NCBI RefSeq assembly: GCF_004340525.1 | Contig: NZ_SLWX01000006.1 | Location: forward strand, 62,001-126,000 | Source of the DNA: Chromatocurvus halotolerans | GTDB lineage: Bacteria > Pseudomonadota > Gammaproteobacteria > Pseudomonadales > Halieaceae | Direction: 5' to 3' | DNA: 64,000 nt | Made by a program: the position numbers and the translations under genes | Notes under the pieces: model-generated | What the model was told of the DNA's origin: nothing | What the model saw: the letters and a program-made list of their open reading frames with translations, nothing else | Databases searched by the model: none | Shown here: piece after piece, positions 50,728 to 61,800 of the stretch | Layout: each line of letters starts with the position of its first letter | How positions within the stretch are numbered: the stretch's first letter is position 1

Positions 50728-53333
50728 GCACTGACGCCCATCCGCTCAGCGACCCAGTCGGGAATGGCCGCCAGCACGCTGTCCAGCGCAGCGACATCGG
50801 TGCCGCCGCCCTGGGCCATGTCGGGACGACCGCCGCCCTTGCCGCCGAGACGGCCGGCAAACTCGCGCATTACGTCGCCGGCCTTGATGCGGTCGGTCAG
50901 GTCAGCCGTGACACCACAGGTCAATGACACCTTGTCGTCACTCACTGTAGAGAGGAACACGACGCCGCTGCCGAGCTTGTTCTTGCACTGGTCCATGGTC
51001 TCTCGCAGGGTTTTCGCGTCGGCACCGTCAACGTTGACGGCCAGTACTCTCGTATCACCCACCGCGACGGCGCGGGATGTCAGATCACCACCGGCGGAAG
51101 TGGCAAGCTTCTGTTTCAGGCGCGCCACGTCCTTTTCCAGCTCTCTCGCCTCGCTGCGCAGGCCGACAACCCGATCCACCAGCGTTGCCGGGGTTGCCTT
51201 CACGGCCTCGCACAGTGACCTCAGCTGTTCCGACTGGGCATCGACGGCGGCAATGGCGCCTTCGCCAGTCACGGCCTCGATCCGGCGCACGCCGGCGGCA
51301 ACGCCGGCTTCTGCGGTAATGTGGAAAAGGCCGATATCACCCGTACGGTCCACGTGGGTACCACCGCAAAGCTCCACGGAGAAGTCGTTCTCGCCCATGC
51401 TGAGCACACGCACTTCTTCCCCATACTTCTCGCCGAACAGCGCCATCGCACCCGCTGCCATGGCCTCGTCCATGCTCATGAGACGGGTGGTCACGGGCGT
51501 ATTCGCCCGGATCTGTGCATTCACGCGCTCGCTGATGGCTCGCAGCTGTTCGTGGGTCACCGCGTCTGGGTGGGAGAAATCAAAGCGTAGCCGGCGCGAA
51601 TCCACCAGCGAGCCCTTCTGGGCGACATGGTCTCCCAGAATTTCCCGCAGCGCAGCGTGCAGCAGGTGGGTTGCCGAGTGATTCAGGCGTGTGCGCTGGC
51701 GCAGGCTGTTGTTCACGCAGGCCGCCAGGGTGTCCCCCGCTGACACCTGGCCCTCAAGCACTTTCACATGATGCAGGTGATGGGACTGGGCCTTGGTCGT
51801 GTCAGTCACTTCCAGACGCACGCCATCCGCGGCCAGAAAACCGGTGTCTCCCATCTGTCCGCCCGACTCGGCGTAGAAGGGGGTACTGTCGAGCACCACC
51901 ACGCCACTGTCGTCAGCCGAGAGCGAGGTCACCGGTTCACCGTCGCGCAGCAGGGCGAGCACGCGACCGCTGCCGTCGATACCATCGTAGCCGGTGAACT
52001 GTGTGCTGCCCTCGAGCTTGAGTGCGGCGTTGTAGTCAACGCGGAAGCTGCCGCCTTCCTTGGAGCGTTCGCGCTGGGCGTTCATGGCGGCCTCGTAGCC
52101 TTCCATGTCCAGCGTCAGGCCGCGTTCACGGGCGATGTCGTTGGTCAGGTCGGTCGGGAAGCCGTAGGTGTCGTACAGCCGGAATACCAGGTCGCCGGGG
52201 ATCTCGTCGCCATCGAGTCCCGCCAGAGCCTCGTCGAGAATGGCCATGCCGTTGTCCAGCGTCTTGGCGAACTGCTCTTCTTCCGCCAGTAGTGCCTTTT
52301 CGATGGCCGCCTGCTGTCGTCGCAGCTCCGGGTAGGCATCGCCCATCTGTTCGACCAGGGGCGCTACCAGGCGATGGAAAAAGGGTCTGTCCGCCCCGAG
52401 CTTGTTGCCGTGGCGGATGGCCCGGCGCAGGATGCGGCGCAGAACGTAGCCACGGCCTTCGTTGCCCGGTAGTACGCCGTCCACGACGAGGAAGGCACAG
52501 GAGCGGATGTGATCGGCAATCACCCGCAGCGATGACGCGTCGCGGTCGGTCACGCCCAGGGTATTGGCGGCGGCGTTGATCAGGGCCTGGAACAGGTCGA
52601 TCTCGTAGTTGCTGTGCACGCCCTGCAGCACGGCAGCGATACGTTCAAGCCCCATGCCGGTATCGACCGAGGGCTTGGGCAGGGGGTTCATTTCTCCGGA
52701 GGCATCGCGATTGAACTGCATGAACACCAGGTTCCAGATCTCGATATAACGATCGAGATCGTCGTCAGGGCTGCCGGGAGGGCCGCCAGGGACGTCTGGG
52801 CCGTGGTCGTAGAACACTTCGGAACAGGGGCCACAGGGACCGGTGTCCCCCATCTGCCAGAAATTGTCCTCATCCAGCCGCGAGATGCGCGCGGCGGGGA
52901 AGCCGATGTCCTCGATCCAGATCTGCTCGGCCTCATCGTCTGAGACATGCACCGTGACCCACAGGCGCTCCGGCGGCAGCCCCAGTTCCTCGGTGAGAAA
53001 GGTCCAGGCAAGGCGAATGGCGTCGCGCTTGAAATAGTCGCCGAAGCTGAAGTTGCCGAGCATCTCGAAAAAAGTGTGGTGGCGCGCGGTATAGCCGACG
53101 TTTTCCAGGTCGTTGTGCTTGCCGCCAGCACGCACGCAGCGCTGGGAGCTGGTCGCGCGCAGGTAAGGACGCGGATCGTTGCCAAGGAAGGTGTCCTTGA
53201 ACTGATTCATGCCGGCGTTGGTGAACAGCAGCGTCGGGTCGTCCACGGGAACCAGCGAACTGCTGGGCACCCGGGTATGCCCGTGGCTCTCGAAAAACGC
53301 CAGGAATGCCTCGCGTATGTCTCCGGTCTTCAT
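50724..53333 (-). CDS. alaS: Alanine-tRNA ligase
   Basis: 869 residues. Class II core opens with [20 protein letters not shown] and contains [14 protein letters not shown]; the editing domain has [11 protein letters not shown] and the zinc-binding [12 protein letters not shown]; the C-terminal DHHA1-like domain ends [11 protein letters not shown]. Charges tRNA-Ala and clears mischarged Ser/Gly. First gene of alaS-lysC(-csrA). Length is normal. Confidence 0.98.
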   Translation of the reverse strand: MKTGDIREAFLAFFESHGHTRVPSSSLVPVDDPTLLFTNAGMNQFKDTFLGNDPRPYLRATSSQRCVRAGGKHNDLENVGYTARHHTFFEMLGNFSFGDYFKRDAIRLAWTFLTEELGLPPERLWVTVHVSDDEAEQIWIEDIGFPAARISRLDEDNFWQMGDTGPCGPCSEVFYDHGPDVPGGPPGSPDDDLDRYIEIWNLVFMQFNRDASGEMNPLPKPSVDTGMGLERIAAVLQGVHSNYEIDLFQALINAAANTLGVTDRDASSLRVIADHIRSCAFLVVDGVLPGNEGRGYVLRRILRRAIRHGNKLGADRPFFHRLVAPLVEQMGDAYPELRRQQAAIEKALLAEEEQFAKTLDNGMAILDEALAGLDGDEIPGDLVFRLYDTYGFPTDLTNDIARERGLTLDMEGYEAAMNAQRERSKEGGSFRVDYNAALKLEGSTQFTGYDGIDGSGRVLALLRDGEPVTSLSADDSGVVVLDSTPFYAESGGQMGDTGFLAADGVRLEVTDTTKAQSHHLHHVKVLEGQVSAGDTLAACVNNSLRQRTRLNHSATHLLHAALREILGDHVAQKGSLVDSRRLRFDFSHPDAVTHEQLRAISERVNAQIRANTPVTTRLMSMDEAMAAGAMALFGEKYGEEVRVLSMGENDFSVELCGGTHVDRTGDIGLFHITAEAGVAAGVRRIEAVTGEGAIAAVDAQSEQLRSLCEAVKATPATLVDRVVGLRSEARELEKDVARLKQKLATSAGGDLTSRAVAVGDTRVLAVNVDGADAKTLRETMDQCKNKLGSGVVFLSTVSDDKVSLTCGVTADLTDRIKAGDVMREFAGRLGGKGGGRPDMAQGGGTDVAALDSVLAAIPDWVAERMGVSA

Positions 53334-53361
53334 AGTGGGTCTCTGTCAGTACAGGGCGGGG

Positions 53362-53709
53362 TCAGCCCGCCAGATGGCCTTCGGCGAATTCCCGGCCGGC
53401 GATAATGTGCAGGTGCAGGTGGAAAACGGTCTGGCCTGCCGCTTCACCATTGTTGACGATAAGGCGGAAGGCATCGCCGACGCCTTCCTGCCGGGCGATT
53501 TTTCCCGCGGCGAGCATAAGGTGACCGAGAAGTGCCTGGTCATCGGCGCTGGCATCCGAAAGTCTGGCGATAGCCTTCTTCGGAATCACCAGCACGTGCA
53601 CCGGGGCCTGCGGATTGATGTCGCGTATGGCGATGCAGTGCTCGTCCTCGTACAGCTTGTCTGCCGGGATGTCCCCGGCGATGATCTTGCCAAAAATAGT
53701 CTCGGACAC
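53362..53709 (-). CDS. HIT-family (HinT-like) nucleotide hydrolase
   Basis: 115 residues. N-terminus IFGKIIAGDIPADKLYEDE and the histidine triad FHLHLHIIAG (about 97-106) are those of HinT purine-nucleoside phosphoramidases. Hydrolyses P-N bonds of AMP conjugates, including aminoacyl-adenylates from tRNA synthetases. Lies 28 bases before alaS and 3 bases after the Trm112-like gene, so probably one transcript. Confidence 0.93.
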   Translation of the reverse strand: MSETIFGKIIAGDIPADKLYEDEHCIAIRDINPQAPVHVLVIPKKAIARLSDASADDQALLGHLMLAAGKIARQEGVGDAFRLIVNNGEAAGQTVFHLHLHIIAGREFAEGHLAG

Positions 53710-53712
53710 GGC

Positions 53713-53898
53713 TTACCCCAGTTTCTCGTCGGCGGTGAGCTGGCGTGCTTCGCTCTCGAGCATCACGGGAATACCATCGCGCACCGGGTAGGCGAGCCCG
53801 CTGGCCTTGCACACCAGCTCTTCTTTTTCCGCATCATACTGCAGTGGCGCCTTCGTCACCGGGCACACCAGGATGCTGAGCAGTTTCTTGTCGATCAT
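53713..53898 (-). CDS. Trm112/YcaR family small protein
   Basis: 61 residues. [18 protein letters not shown], then [20 protein letters not shown], is the Trm112-like fold seen in YcaR. Usual members have two CxxC pairs; here only Cys12 and Cys30 remain, so zinc binding may be lost, as in many bacterial homologues. Trm112 activates methyltransferases in eukaryotes; the bacterial role is unclear. Only three bases separate it from the HIT gene. Confidence 0.9.
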   Translation of the reverse strand: MIDKKLLSILVCPVTKAPLQYDAEKEELVCKASGLAYPVRDGIPVMLESEARQLTADEKLG

Positions 53899-53953
53899 AC
53901 TGACTCCATTGCAGGATCTGCGACGATCCGGGACCCGATAGTATACGGATTTT

Positions 53954-54811
53954 TCAGGGCTTGGGCATGGGCGGAACCAGCAGCTGAGGGTCCACGCGCT
54001 CCTGTCGCCAGCTCATGCGCCAGTCGAGATGCGGGCCGGTGGCGCGCCCCGTGGCGCCCACCTCGCCGATAAGGTCGCCCTGCGCCAGCTCATCCCCCAC
54101 CGACACCAGTATGCGGCTCATGTGCAGGAAAGATGAGGACAGCCGGTAGCCATGATCGAGGATCACCGTGCCGCCGGAATAAAACAGGTCGTCCTCCGCC
54201 AGCGTGACCACGCCTGCCGCCGGCGCCAGCACCGGGGTTCCCGTGGGAACAGCGACATCAACACCGTAGTGCGGATTGCCGGGTTCGCCGTTATAGACGC
54301 GCTGGCTGCCATAGACGCCGGATATGCGACCCGTCGCGGGCCAGTCGAAGCCGCCATCCACCTGCAGCAGCCAGTCCGGACGCTCGATGCGCTGGCGCTT
54401 TGCCGCGGCCACGAGTTCGCGCTCGCGACGGATGCGCTCCAGCTGTACCGGTGGCGGCGTCACCGTGCGCTGGGGCACGCCCTCGACCCGGTCTATCCGG
54501 TACTCGCGGGTTGCCACCGTCAGCGCCTGCTCGCAGCGCTTGCCCGGATCTTCCTGCTCCACCACCAGCAGGCTGCGAGCGGCGGCGTTGCGGCCGAAGC
54601 CGGCAACGAAGTAGCCGTTGGGCAGCACATCGATCGCTTCGCCATCGAGGGCCACTCTGGCTTCGGGCGCTACCCTGCCCCAGATAACACCCCCCTGAGT
54701 CGGATCGCCGCTGACATCCACACACTGGGCGTGAGCGACCGAGGTGGCCGCCGCAGCGCCCATAAACAGCAACAGTTCACGCCATCGTGGTATCCGTATC
54801 GCCCCTGCCAT
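53954..54811 (-). CDS. Exported M23-family metallopeptidase
   Basis: 285 residues from ATG 54811 (AGGGAGAAC upstream). The signal peptide ends VAHAQCV. An N-terminal beta domain and a helical linker (about 115-150) precede the M23 domain: [16 protein letters not shown] (HxxxD, about 187-202), [14 protein letters not shown] (about 228) and [11 protein letters not shown] (about 263), where the second His of the usual HxH is Asp, a known variant. Predicted to cut peptidoglycan cross-links. Divergent from greB. Confidence 0.85.
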   Translation of the reverse strand: MAGAIRIPRWRELLLFMGAAAATSVAHAQCVDVSGDPTQGGVIWGRVAPEARVALDGEAIDVLPNGYFVAGFGRNAAARSLLVVEQEDPGKRCEQALTVATREYRIDRVEGVPQRTVTPPPVQLERIRRERELVAAAKRQRIERPDWLLQVDGGFDWPATGRISGVYGSQRVYNGEPGNPHYGVDVAVPTGTPVLAPAAGVVTLAEDDLFYSGGTVILDHGYRLSSSFLHMSRILVSVGDELAQGDLIGEVGATGRATGPHLDWRMSWRQERVDPQLLVPPMPKP

Positions 54812-54929
54812 TATCGCCTGTTCTCCCTGTTTCCACTGACTGTTCCCGCTTCCGTCGCGGCAAGTGACTGTCTCGCGCTGGTCAGCGGCCATCTTACCGG
54901 CTGGCGGATGTCGCGCTACACTGCGCGCC

Positions 54930-55451
54930 ATGTCACGCTACCGACCACCCCGCCGCCGCGGCACTGCGCTGATCACCCCGGAGGGAGAGCGCGCCCTGCG
55001 CGATGAATTATACCGATTGTGGAAAGTGGAGCGACCGCAGGTCACTGACGTGGTGCGCGAGGCCGCAAAGAACGGTGACCGCTCGGAAAACGGGGACTAC
55101 ATCTACGGCAAGCGGCGGCTGCGGGAAATCGACAGCCGGGTGCGCTTTCTCGGCAAGCGCCTCGACGAGGTGACAATCGTGGACCGTCCGCCCGCTGACG
55201 CCGGCAGGGTCTACTTCGGCTGTCACGTCACCCTTGAGAACGACGCCGGCGAGGAGATCCGCTGGCGCATTGTCGGGCCCGACGAGTTCGATCTACCCGC
55301 GGGAAAACTGTCGATTGACTCTCCCGTCGCCCGTGCCCTGCTCGGCAAGGCCCTGGACGACGAGGTGAGCGTGGCAACGCCGGCGGGTGAGCAGCGCTAT
55401 GTCATCACCGCGGTCGACTATCGCTTCGACAGCATCAGCAAGACCCCCTGA
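54930..55451 (+). CDS. greB: Transcription elongation factor GreB
   Basis: 173 residues from ATG 54930 (MSRYRPPRRR). N-terminal coiled coil with ITPEGERALRDELYRLWKVE and VVREAAKNGDRSENGDYIYG, whose acidic tip (D-x-S-E-N) reaches the RNA polymerase active site, then an FKBP-like C-terminal domain. The basic N-terminus and W-K-VERP segment favour GreB over GreA. Rescues backtracked polymerase. Its stop codon directly abuts the stop of the opposing TonB receptor. Confidence 0.93.
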   Translation: MSRYRPPRRRGTALITPEGERALRDELYRLWKVERPQVTDVVREAAKNGDRSENGDYIYGKRRLREIDSRVRFLGKRLDEVTIVDRPPADAGRVYFGCHVTLENDAGEEIRWRIVGPDEFDLPAGKLSIDSPVARALLGKALDDEVSVATPAGEQRYVITAVDYRFDSISKTP

Positions 55452-57593
55452 TCAGAACGACCACTGCACGCCAACGGACGCCGTTCGCGGTCGGTTCGGA
55501 CGCGCACCGTCGGGCTGACGCGACACGATGGACTGCTCGTCCAGCAGGTTGTCGACCTTGAGAAACACCACGGCGTCGTCGTTGAGGGCATAGCGGCTGA
55601 TGTAGTCGATCACCAACAGCTCTTCCGTTTCGGCAAAGTTGCTGGCGACATTATTGCAACCGATGTTCACGCACATGTCATCGATGTATTTCACCACCGC
55701 ATAATTGTTCCAGCCCATGTCGCTCTCAAGACCGAAGCGCAGGCTGAACACGTTTTCCGGCACGGAGGCCAGACGATCGCCATCGGCAAACCCGAGGCTC
55801 TCGTTGTTGCCGCTGACTTCCGCCTGCGTGTAGGTGTACATCGCGTCTACCGGCATATTCAGCCCGCCCACATTCAGGCTGGTGCCGAGCTGCATCTCCA
55901 CCCCGGAGATTTCTGCCTCGCCGGTGACAAATGCCCCGCTGGTCGCGCCGTTGCTGCAGGGGCTGGCGTTGGAGCAGTTCTCGCTCTTGTTCTCGAAATC
56001 GCTGTAAAAGGCGATGGCCTCGAGGAACATGGCGCCGCTGTAGCGGACGCCCGCCTCGTAGTTCACGCTGGTTTCTGCGTCTTCATTCTCCCTCGCACCG
56101 CCCCCCAGCGGCGAAAAGCCGCGGTGCACGCCACCGAGGACCTGCCAGCTGTCCGAGAGGGCATAGGTAAAGGATGCGCCCGGCAGCCATTCCGCGGAGT
56201 CGTTGCCGCGAACAGAGGGTGCCGTCATGCGATCCACGTCACCGTACTGGCGACGGCTGGACTCGACGTCTTCGTAGCGCAGGGCCAGGTTCAGCTTCAG
56301 CGCATCACTGATCTGCCAGGTATCCACCGCCCAGAAGGTCATGGCCTCGGCGTCCTCCAGCCGGTTGTCACCGCCGGTTGGCAGTACCGTGCCTGTCTGC
56401 ACTAGCTGCCCATCGATCTGGTCGTAGATGTCCACCGGCTGAAAGCGGTCCATGTCGTCCTGGTGCAGCCGCCCGCCGAGAGCCAGCTGGTGCTCTCCGA
56501 GGTCGATATCAAGGTTCAGGTCCACGCCTTCGGAGGTATAGTCGCGGCTGTTGTTCTTGTAGCTCAGACCGCTGATGTCGCGGGTGCCGTCGAGCACGGC
56601 CTGGGCGTCCGCGTCGCCGGCGTTGGCGGCGCTGACAAGACTGCCGCCGCCGCTGAGCTTGAACCAGTTGCGGCTGAAGTTATTGCGGTAGGCAATGGCC
56701 GTGAGGTCGACCGTGTCGGTCAGCGCGAGGCGATAGGTCAGGCTGTAGCCCTCGTGCTCATTGTTCATTTGATCAATTGCTGAGAGGCCATAACGTCGAT
56801 TCTCATCGCGGGCGAAATCGCGGTCAGTAAGGCCGAGGTAGGTCTCGTCAGAGGTCTCGTCCGAATACTGGGCCTTGAACAACAGGCTCTGGCGGTCGCC
56901 CTCCCAGCCCAGCTTGAAGACATAATCCTGTATGTCATAACCGGAGTCGCGGTCGCCGCCGTCGATATCCTTGAAGCCATCACTGCGGCGCTGCGCCGTT
57001 TCCAGCAGAAAACCAAAACCGTTCCGCTTGCCACCCACGCTGGCCAGCAGGTCGGCTTCAGCATTCTGCCCGTAGCGTAGATTCACCCGCCCGCCGAACG
57101 CATCGGGAATCGGCGTCGATACCATGTTGATCACGCCGCCGGTAGTCTGCGGGCCGTAGCGCAGCAGTGGCGCGCCCTTGACTACCTCGGTGGTATGCAT
57201 GCGCAGGGTGGTCGGAAAATAGTAGGCCGCCGGGTTGGAATACGGCGCGGGCGCGATCATGACGCCATCCTCCATCAGCGTCACCTTGGAGGCACGCTCG
57301 GATGTGGCACCGCGGATCCCGATATTCGGTCGCAGGCCATAGCCATCCTCCTCGCGAATGTAGACGCCGGGAACGGTTTTCAGCAGCTGGTTGATATCGT
57401 TGGCGAATTCGATGGTCATCTGTTCGTTATCGATCACGCTGCCCGAGCCCGGCAGAATGCGGGCATCAGCGACCGAGCCAACAATGGTGACCTCTTCCAG
57501 CTCAGCCGATTGTGCAGTCGCTCCCGCGATCGCCGTGATCGCCGATGCCACCGCGATCCCCAGCCTGCTCCGTCTGTTGCCGTATCTGATCAT
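55452..57593 (-). CDS. TonB-dependent receptor, FecA-like (iron uptake)
   Basis: 713 residues. The signal ends ATAQSAEL; TonB-box-like EEVTIVGS follows. The plug has LLKTVPGVYIREEDGYGLRP, NIGIRGATSERASKVTLMED and YGPQTTGGVINMV, resembling ferric-citrate receptor FecA and relatives. The barrel ends TASVGVQWSF. A Fur-box-like sequence 94 bases before the start supports iron-controlled expression. Ligand unproven. Same strand as the RND genes upstream, with a 162-base gap. Confidence 0.9.
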   Translation of the reverse strand: MIRYGNRRSRLGIAVASAITAIAGATAQSAELEEVTIVGSVADARILPGSGSVIDNEQMTIEFANDINQLLKTVPGVYIREEDGYGLRPNIGIRGATSERASKVTLMEDGVMIAPAPYSNPAAYYFPTTLRMHTTEVVKGAPLLRYGPQTTGGVINMVSTPIPDAFGGRVNLRYGQNAEADLLASVGGKRNGFGFLLETAQRRSDGFKDIDGGDRDSGYDIQDYVFKLGWEGDRQSLLFKAQYSDETSDETYLGLTDRDFARDENRRYGLSAIDQMNNEHEGYSLTYRLALTDTVDLTAIAYRNNFSRNWFKLSGGGSLVSAANAGDADAQAVLDGTRDISGLSYKNNSRDYTSEGVDLNLDIDLGEHQLALGGRLHQDDMDRFQPVDIYDQIDGQLVQTGTVLPTGGDNRLEDAEAMTFWAVDTWQISDALKLNLALRYEDVESSRRQYGDVDRMTAPSVRGNDSAEWLPGASFTYALSDSWQVLGGVHRGFSPLGGGARENEDAETSVNYEAGVRYSGAMFLEAIAFYSDFENKSENCSNASPCSNGATSGAFVTGEAEISGVEMQLGTSLNVGGLNMPVDAMYTYTQAEVSGNNESLGFADGDRLASVPENVFSLRFGLESDMGWNNYAVVKYIDDMCVNIGCNNVASNFAETEELLVIDYISRYALNDDAVVFLKVDNLLDEQSIVSRQPDGARPNRPRTASVGVQWSF

Positions 57594-57686
57594 GCCTTGC
57601 CCCCTGTACTGTCCGCTGTGTGATCATGTGCCCGTATTGGCACGGCCCCGCACGGTTTTCCGGTGCCGAAGCCCATAAGCGCGAAC

Positions 57687-57705
57687 GATACTGATAACGA
57701 TTATC
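57687..57705 (-). promoter_or_regulatory. Fur box upstream of the FecA-like receptor
   Basis: GATACTGATAACGATTATC matches the 19-bp Fur consensus GATAATGATAATCATTATC at 16 positions. It lies 94-112 bases before the receptor ATG, in the gap after the RND adaptor gene, so it probably represses the receptor when iron is plentiful. Confidence 0.75.
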
Positions 57706-57755
57706 AATTACAAGGGAGGGGTCCGTCTCTCTGGGTTGGAACCTGGAAACGCCGC

Positions 57756-58826
57756 TCAGGGCAGATTGCCACGGTCCTGTGGCACCAGCACCCTGTCACC
57801 CGGAGACAGACCTGCAACCACCTCAACCGTATTGTCATCACGGGCAGGACCCAGGCGTACGAAGCGACGCTCGGGACCGCTCTCGCCCTGCACCCACAGC
57901 ACGTCGAGCTGGCCAATGGAGCGTACCCGCGCCTGCGGAATCAGGAGTCGCTCAACGCTGCCCGCAGGAATCTGCATCCGGGCATACATCCCCGGCTGCA
58001 GCGAGTCCCCGGGCGGGAGGCGCACTCGGACCATGAATGCCCTGGCACCGGGATCTGCCGCCGGCACGATCTCCTCGATCGTCCCCTCCAGCCCCCTGTC
58101 GAGTGCCGGAATGGCCACCGCAAGCGTGTCGCCCTCGGTGAGTGACAGCGCGAGCGACTCCCGCACCCAGGCCTCCACGCGCAGCGACACGGGGTTGTAC
58201 AGCGACACCATGGGCTCCCCCGGCGACACGGTATCTCCGGGTTCAACAAAACGTTCCACCACGCGGCCGCCGATGGGTGCACGCACCTGCGCATAGGACA
58301 GCGCCGCCTCACTCTCCTCGACCCGGCGCCGGGCGCGCTGCAGCTCGGCTTCCAGCGTGCGCGCGGCCGAGATGGCGGCATCCAGGTCGGTATCGGCGAT
58401 GAGGCCGCGTTCGTGCATGCTGCTGGCACGCTGCAGGTTGCGCGATGCCTCGTCCAGCCGCGCCTGGATGCTGTTGACAGACTCCCGCGCCTGACGCGTC
58501 TGCGCCGTGAGGTCATCGTCCTCCAGCGCGACCAGCAATGCGCCGGCCTCGACGGTATCCCCCGAGCGCACCAGCAGGCGACTGACCCGCGCCAGCAAGC
58601 GCGAACTCACCACCGTGCGCTCCACCGCCTGCACCGATGCCGGCACCGCCTCAGTCACAGGCTCCTCCGTGTAGGTGGCGACCAGCGCATCCTCGACGGA
58701 TTGACCGGCACCGGGCTCGACACCGGGCTCAATACGCGTATTGAACAGACCCGCCATCCAGGCAATGACCAGCAGCAACAGGCACAGGGCGGCGAGGGGC
58801 AGAAGCAGTTTCCGGGCTTGAATCAT
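57756..58826 (-). CDS. RND efflux periplasmic adaptor (membrane fusion protein)
   Basis: 356 residues. An N-terminal membrane helix (LLLPLAALCLLLLVIAWMAG) is followed by a lipoyl/barrel-sandwich half (RLLVRSGDTVEAGALLVAL), a coiled-coil hairpin (about 100-165, QTRQARESVNSIQARLDEAS and onward), then the second lipoyl half (APIGGRVVERFVEPGDTVSP) and beta-barrel domain. It links an inner-membrane RND pump to an outer-membrane channel. The upstream permease gene overlaps it by four bases. No outer-membrane TolC-type gene is in the window. Confidence 0.92.
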   Translation of the reverse strand: MIQARKLLLPLAALCLLLLVIAWMAGLFNTRIEPGVEPGAGQSVEDALVATYTEEPVTEAVPASVQAVERTVVSSRLLARVSRLLVRSGDTVEAGALLVALEDDDLTAQTRQARESVNSIQARLDEASRNLQRASSMHERGLIADTDLDAAISAARTLEAELQRARRRVEESEAALSYAQVRAPIGGRVVERFVEPGDTVSPGEPMVSLYNPVSLRVEAWVRESLALSLTEGDTLAVAIPALDRGLEGTIEEIVPAADPGARAFMVRVRLPPGDSLQPGMYARMQIPAGSVERLLIPQARVRSIGQLDVLWVQGESGPERRFVRLGPARDDNTVEVVAGLSPGDRVLVPQDRGNLP

Positions 58827-61800
58827 GATGCAGACTCCGCAGATGCCGGGGCGTTGGCGTCACTGAACACCAGCCAGTACACCACCGGCACGATTACCAG
58901 GGTGAACAGGGTGGACGCGACAATCCCGAATATGATGGCCAGCGCCAGGCCGTTGAATACCGGGTCGAGGGTAATGACCAGGTTGCCGAGCAGCGTGGTG
59001 CCGGCGGTCAGCATGACCGGGCGCATGCGCACGGCACCGGCCTGCAGCACGGCCTCGCGCAGGGACTCACCCTCGGCCAGGGACTGCGCGATGAATTCCA
59101 CCAAAATCAGGGAATTGCGTACCACGATGCCCGCCAGCGCAATCATCCCGATCATCGCGGTGGCCGTGAACATTACCGGATCGGGCGCGCCCGCCACCAT
59201 GCGCTCGCCTGCCTGGTTCATCAGCCAGAACCCCGGCATGATGCCGATCACGGTGAGCGGGATCGCCGACATGATGATCAATGACAGCGCCGTCGACTGT
59301 GTCTGCACGCGCAGAATGCCGAAGATCGCCAGGAGGGCGAAGGCATAGCCCAGGCCCATATCCCGGAACACGTCGAGCGTGATGGACAGTTCCCCCTCGC
59401 CGGTCCAGCTCACCCCGGTACCCGGCGGCAGCTGCCAGGCCTCGCCACCGCCATTATTGAAGAAGGTGCGCGACTCCCAGGGCGGTGCGCTGGTGTTTGC
59501 GGACCGGGTATCCCCAGCCTGCTGCTGGTCTGCGTGGATATCGGCAATCACCTCGGCGGGCGTACGACCGTTCAGCTCGGCCGTGACATAGACCACCTGA
59601 CGCAGATCCTTGCGATGGATTGTCCTGTCGACCGTGCGTGACTCGAACGCGCCGAGTTCGCCCAGCGCGACAAGCGGCTGCGGAGCCACTTCCAGGCCCT
59701 GCTCTGTGGTGGTTGCCGTGATGCCGGCACGGCCGCGCACCAGCAGGCGCAGAAAATCCCCTTCCTGCACGCGTCCCGACCGGGGCAGACGCAGTTCCAT
59801 GGGCACGGGCAGCATCTCGTCGGGGTCCTGCAGGTAACCGGCAACTTCCCCGGCGTTGGCGAGAGTGAGCAGTCGCGCCACGTCACTTGTGGATATGCCT
59901 GACAGAGCGGCCTTCTGCCGGTCGGTGATAAATCGTCGCTGCGGCTGCGATGCCTCCAGCGTCGAATCGATCTCAACCACGTGGGGTTCGAGCGCCAGGC
60001 GCCGCAACAGCTCCCTGGCTGCCGCCTGATGGGTGGCAGAGGGCGTGAGCGTATCGGCATACACTTCCGCCACCAGGGTACTCAGTACCGGCGGGCCAGG
60101 CGGCACCTCCACCACCTTGACCGAGACGCCGTCGGCAACCAGAGGCGCCAGCAATGCCCGCAGGCGCAGCACCACCGCATGGGACTGGTGTTCGCGCATG
60201 GCCTTGTCCGCCAGCACCAGGCGCAGCTCACCCTGGTGCGGCGCCAGACGCTGGTAATAGCGACGCACCATACCGTTGAAATCCATCGGCGAGGGCTCGC
60301 CGGCAAACGCCGCCACCCAGCGCACCTCCGGAACCCGCGACACGGCGGCAGACAGCTGCCGCAGCGCCGCCGCCGTGTGCTCCAGACTGCTGCCCTCCGG
60401 CATGTCCAGCAGCACCTGCACTTCGTTCTTGTTGTCGTAGGGCAGCAGTTTCAGGGGGACCGCGCGCAGCGCCGGCAGCAGCGCGGAGGCGACAAAGAGC
60501 AGGACAACGACAAGAATCAGGGTACGCGCCCGCGATCGGCTGTCGAGAAACGGGGCCAGCAGGGATCGATACAGGTTGTGGCCGGCCGGCGCTGCGGCGT
60601 CGGCGGGCGCCTCTGCACGCAGCAAACGACTAGCGACAAAGGGCGTCACCAGAAAAGCCACCAGGGTGCTGATGATCACACTGACCGGCACGTTGAACGC
60701 CATCGGCGCCATGTAAGGCCCCATCATTCCGGTAATGAACGCCAGCGGCAGAAAGGCCACCACAATGGTCACCGTCGACATGATCAGGGGCGAGCGAATT
60801 TCCCGCATCGCTCCGGCCACACGCTCAGCGAGCGAGCCCTCGCCGCGGCGCAGATAACGGTCAATGTTATCCACACCGGTGATCGGGTCATCCACCAACA
60901 GGCCCAGCGAGAGAATCAGGGCAAACAGCGTCACCCGATTTATCGTGTAGCCAAAGGCCAGGTCCAGCGCCAGCGCGGCGCCGTAGCAGACCGGCAGCGC
61001 CAGCCCCACGACCAGTGCCGCCCGCCAGCCCAGGAAGACGCCAATGAACACCACCACCGTGAGCACCGCAAAACCCAGCGAGGTAACCAGTTCGTTGACC
61101 TTGGCATCCGCGGTTTCGCCGTAGTCGCGCAGCACCGTCAGGCGAATCTCGGGCGGCAGAATATCCGACTGCAGCCGCTCAAGTGTCGCCATAGCCTGCC
61201 CGGATACCGTCACAGCGTTCGAGCCACGCTGCTTGGCAACCGCCAGCGTCACCATGGGGTGCTCGGTGCTGCTGGCCTCTCCGGAAACGGCCTGCAGCCA
61301 GCTGTAAGCCTCCGGCTCCTGCGGTCCGTCAACGATATCGGCCACGTCGCGCAGGAATACCGGCGCACCGTCGATGACGTTGACCACGAGCTGGCGCAGT
61401 TCGCCGGCCTCGCGCAGGACATCGCCAGCCTGCAGCGAGATCGCCTCATTACCCACCACCCAGTCGCCCGCTTCCTGCAGCCGATTGGCAGAGGCCAGTG
61501 CCTCAACGATGTCCGTGGGAGTGGTGCGGCGGGCCCCCATGGCCTCAGGATCAAGCAGTATTCGCAGCGTGCGCGTACGCCCCCCTGTCACGGTAACGCC
61601 GTTGGTCTGGGGTATGGCCTGCAGGCTGGTGGCAAATTCCTGCGCCATGCGCCCGAGCTCGTAGTCCCCGTAACGTTCACTGTTGGTGCTCCACAGGGCC
61701 ACAACCAGAATCGGCACATCGTCGATCTCGACCGGCTTCAGCTGCCAGCGCGACACCACCTGCGGAATGCGATCCTGATTGGAATACAGCTTGTTGTAGG

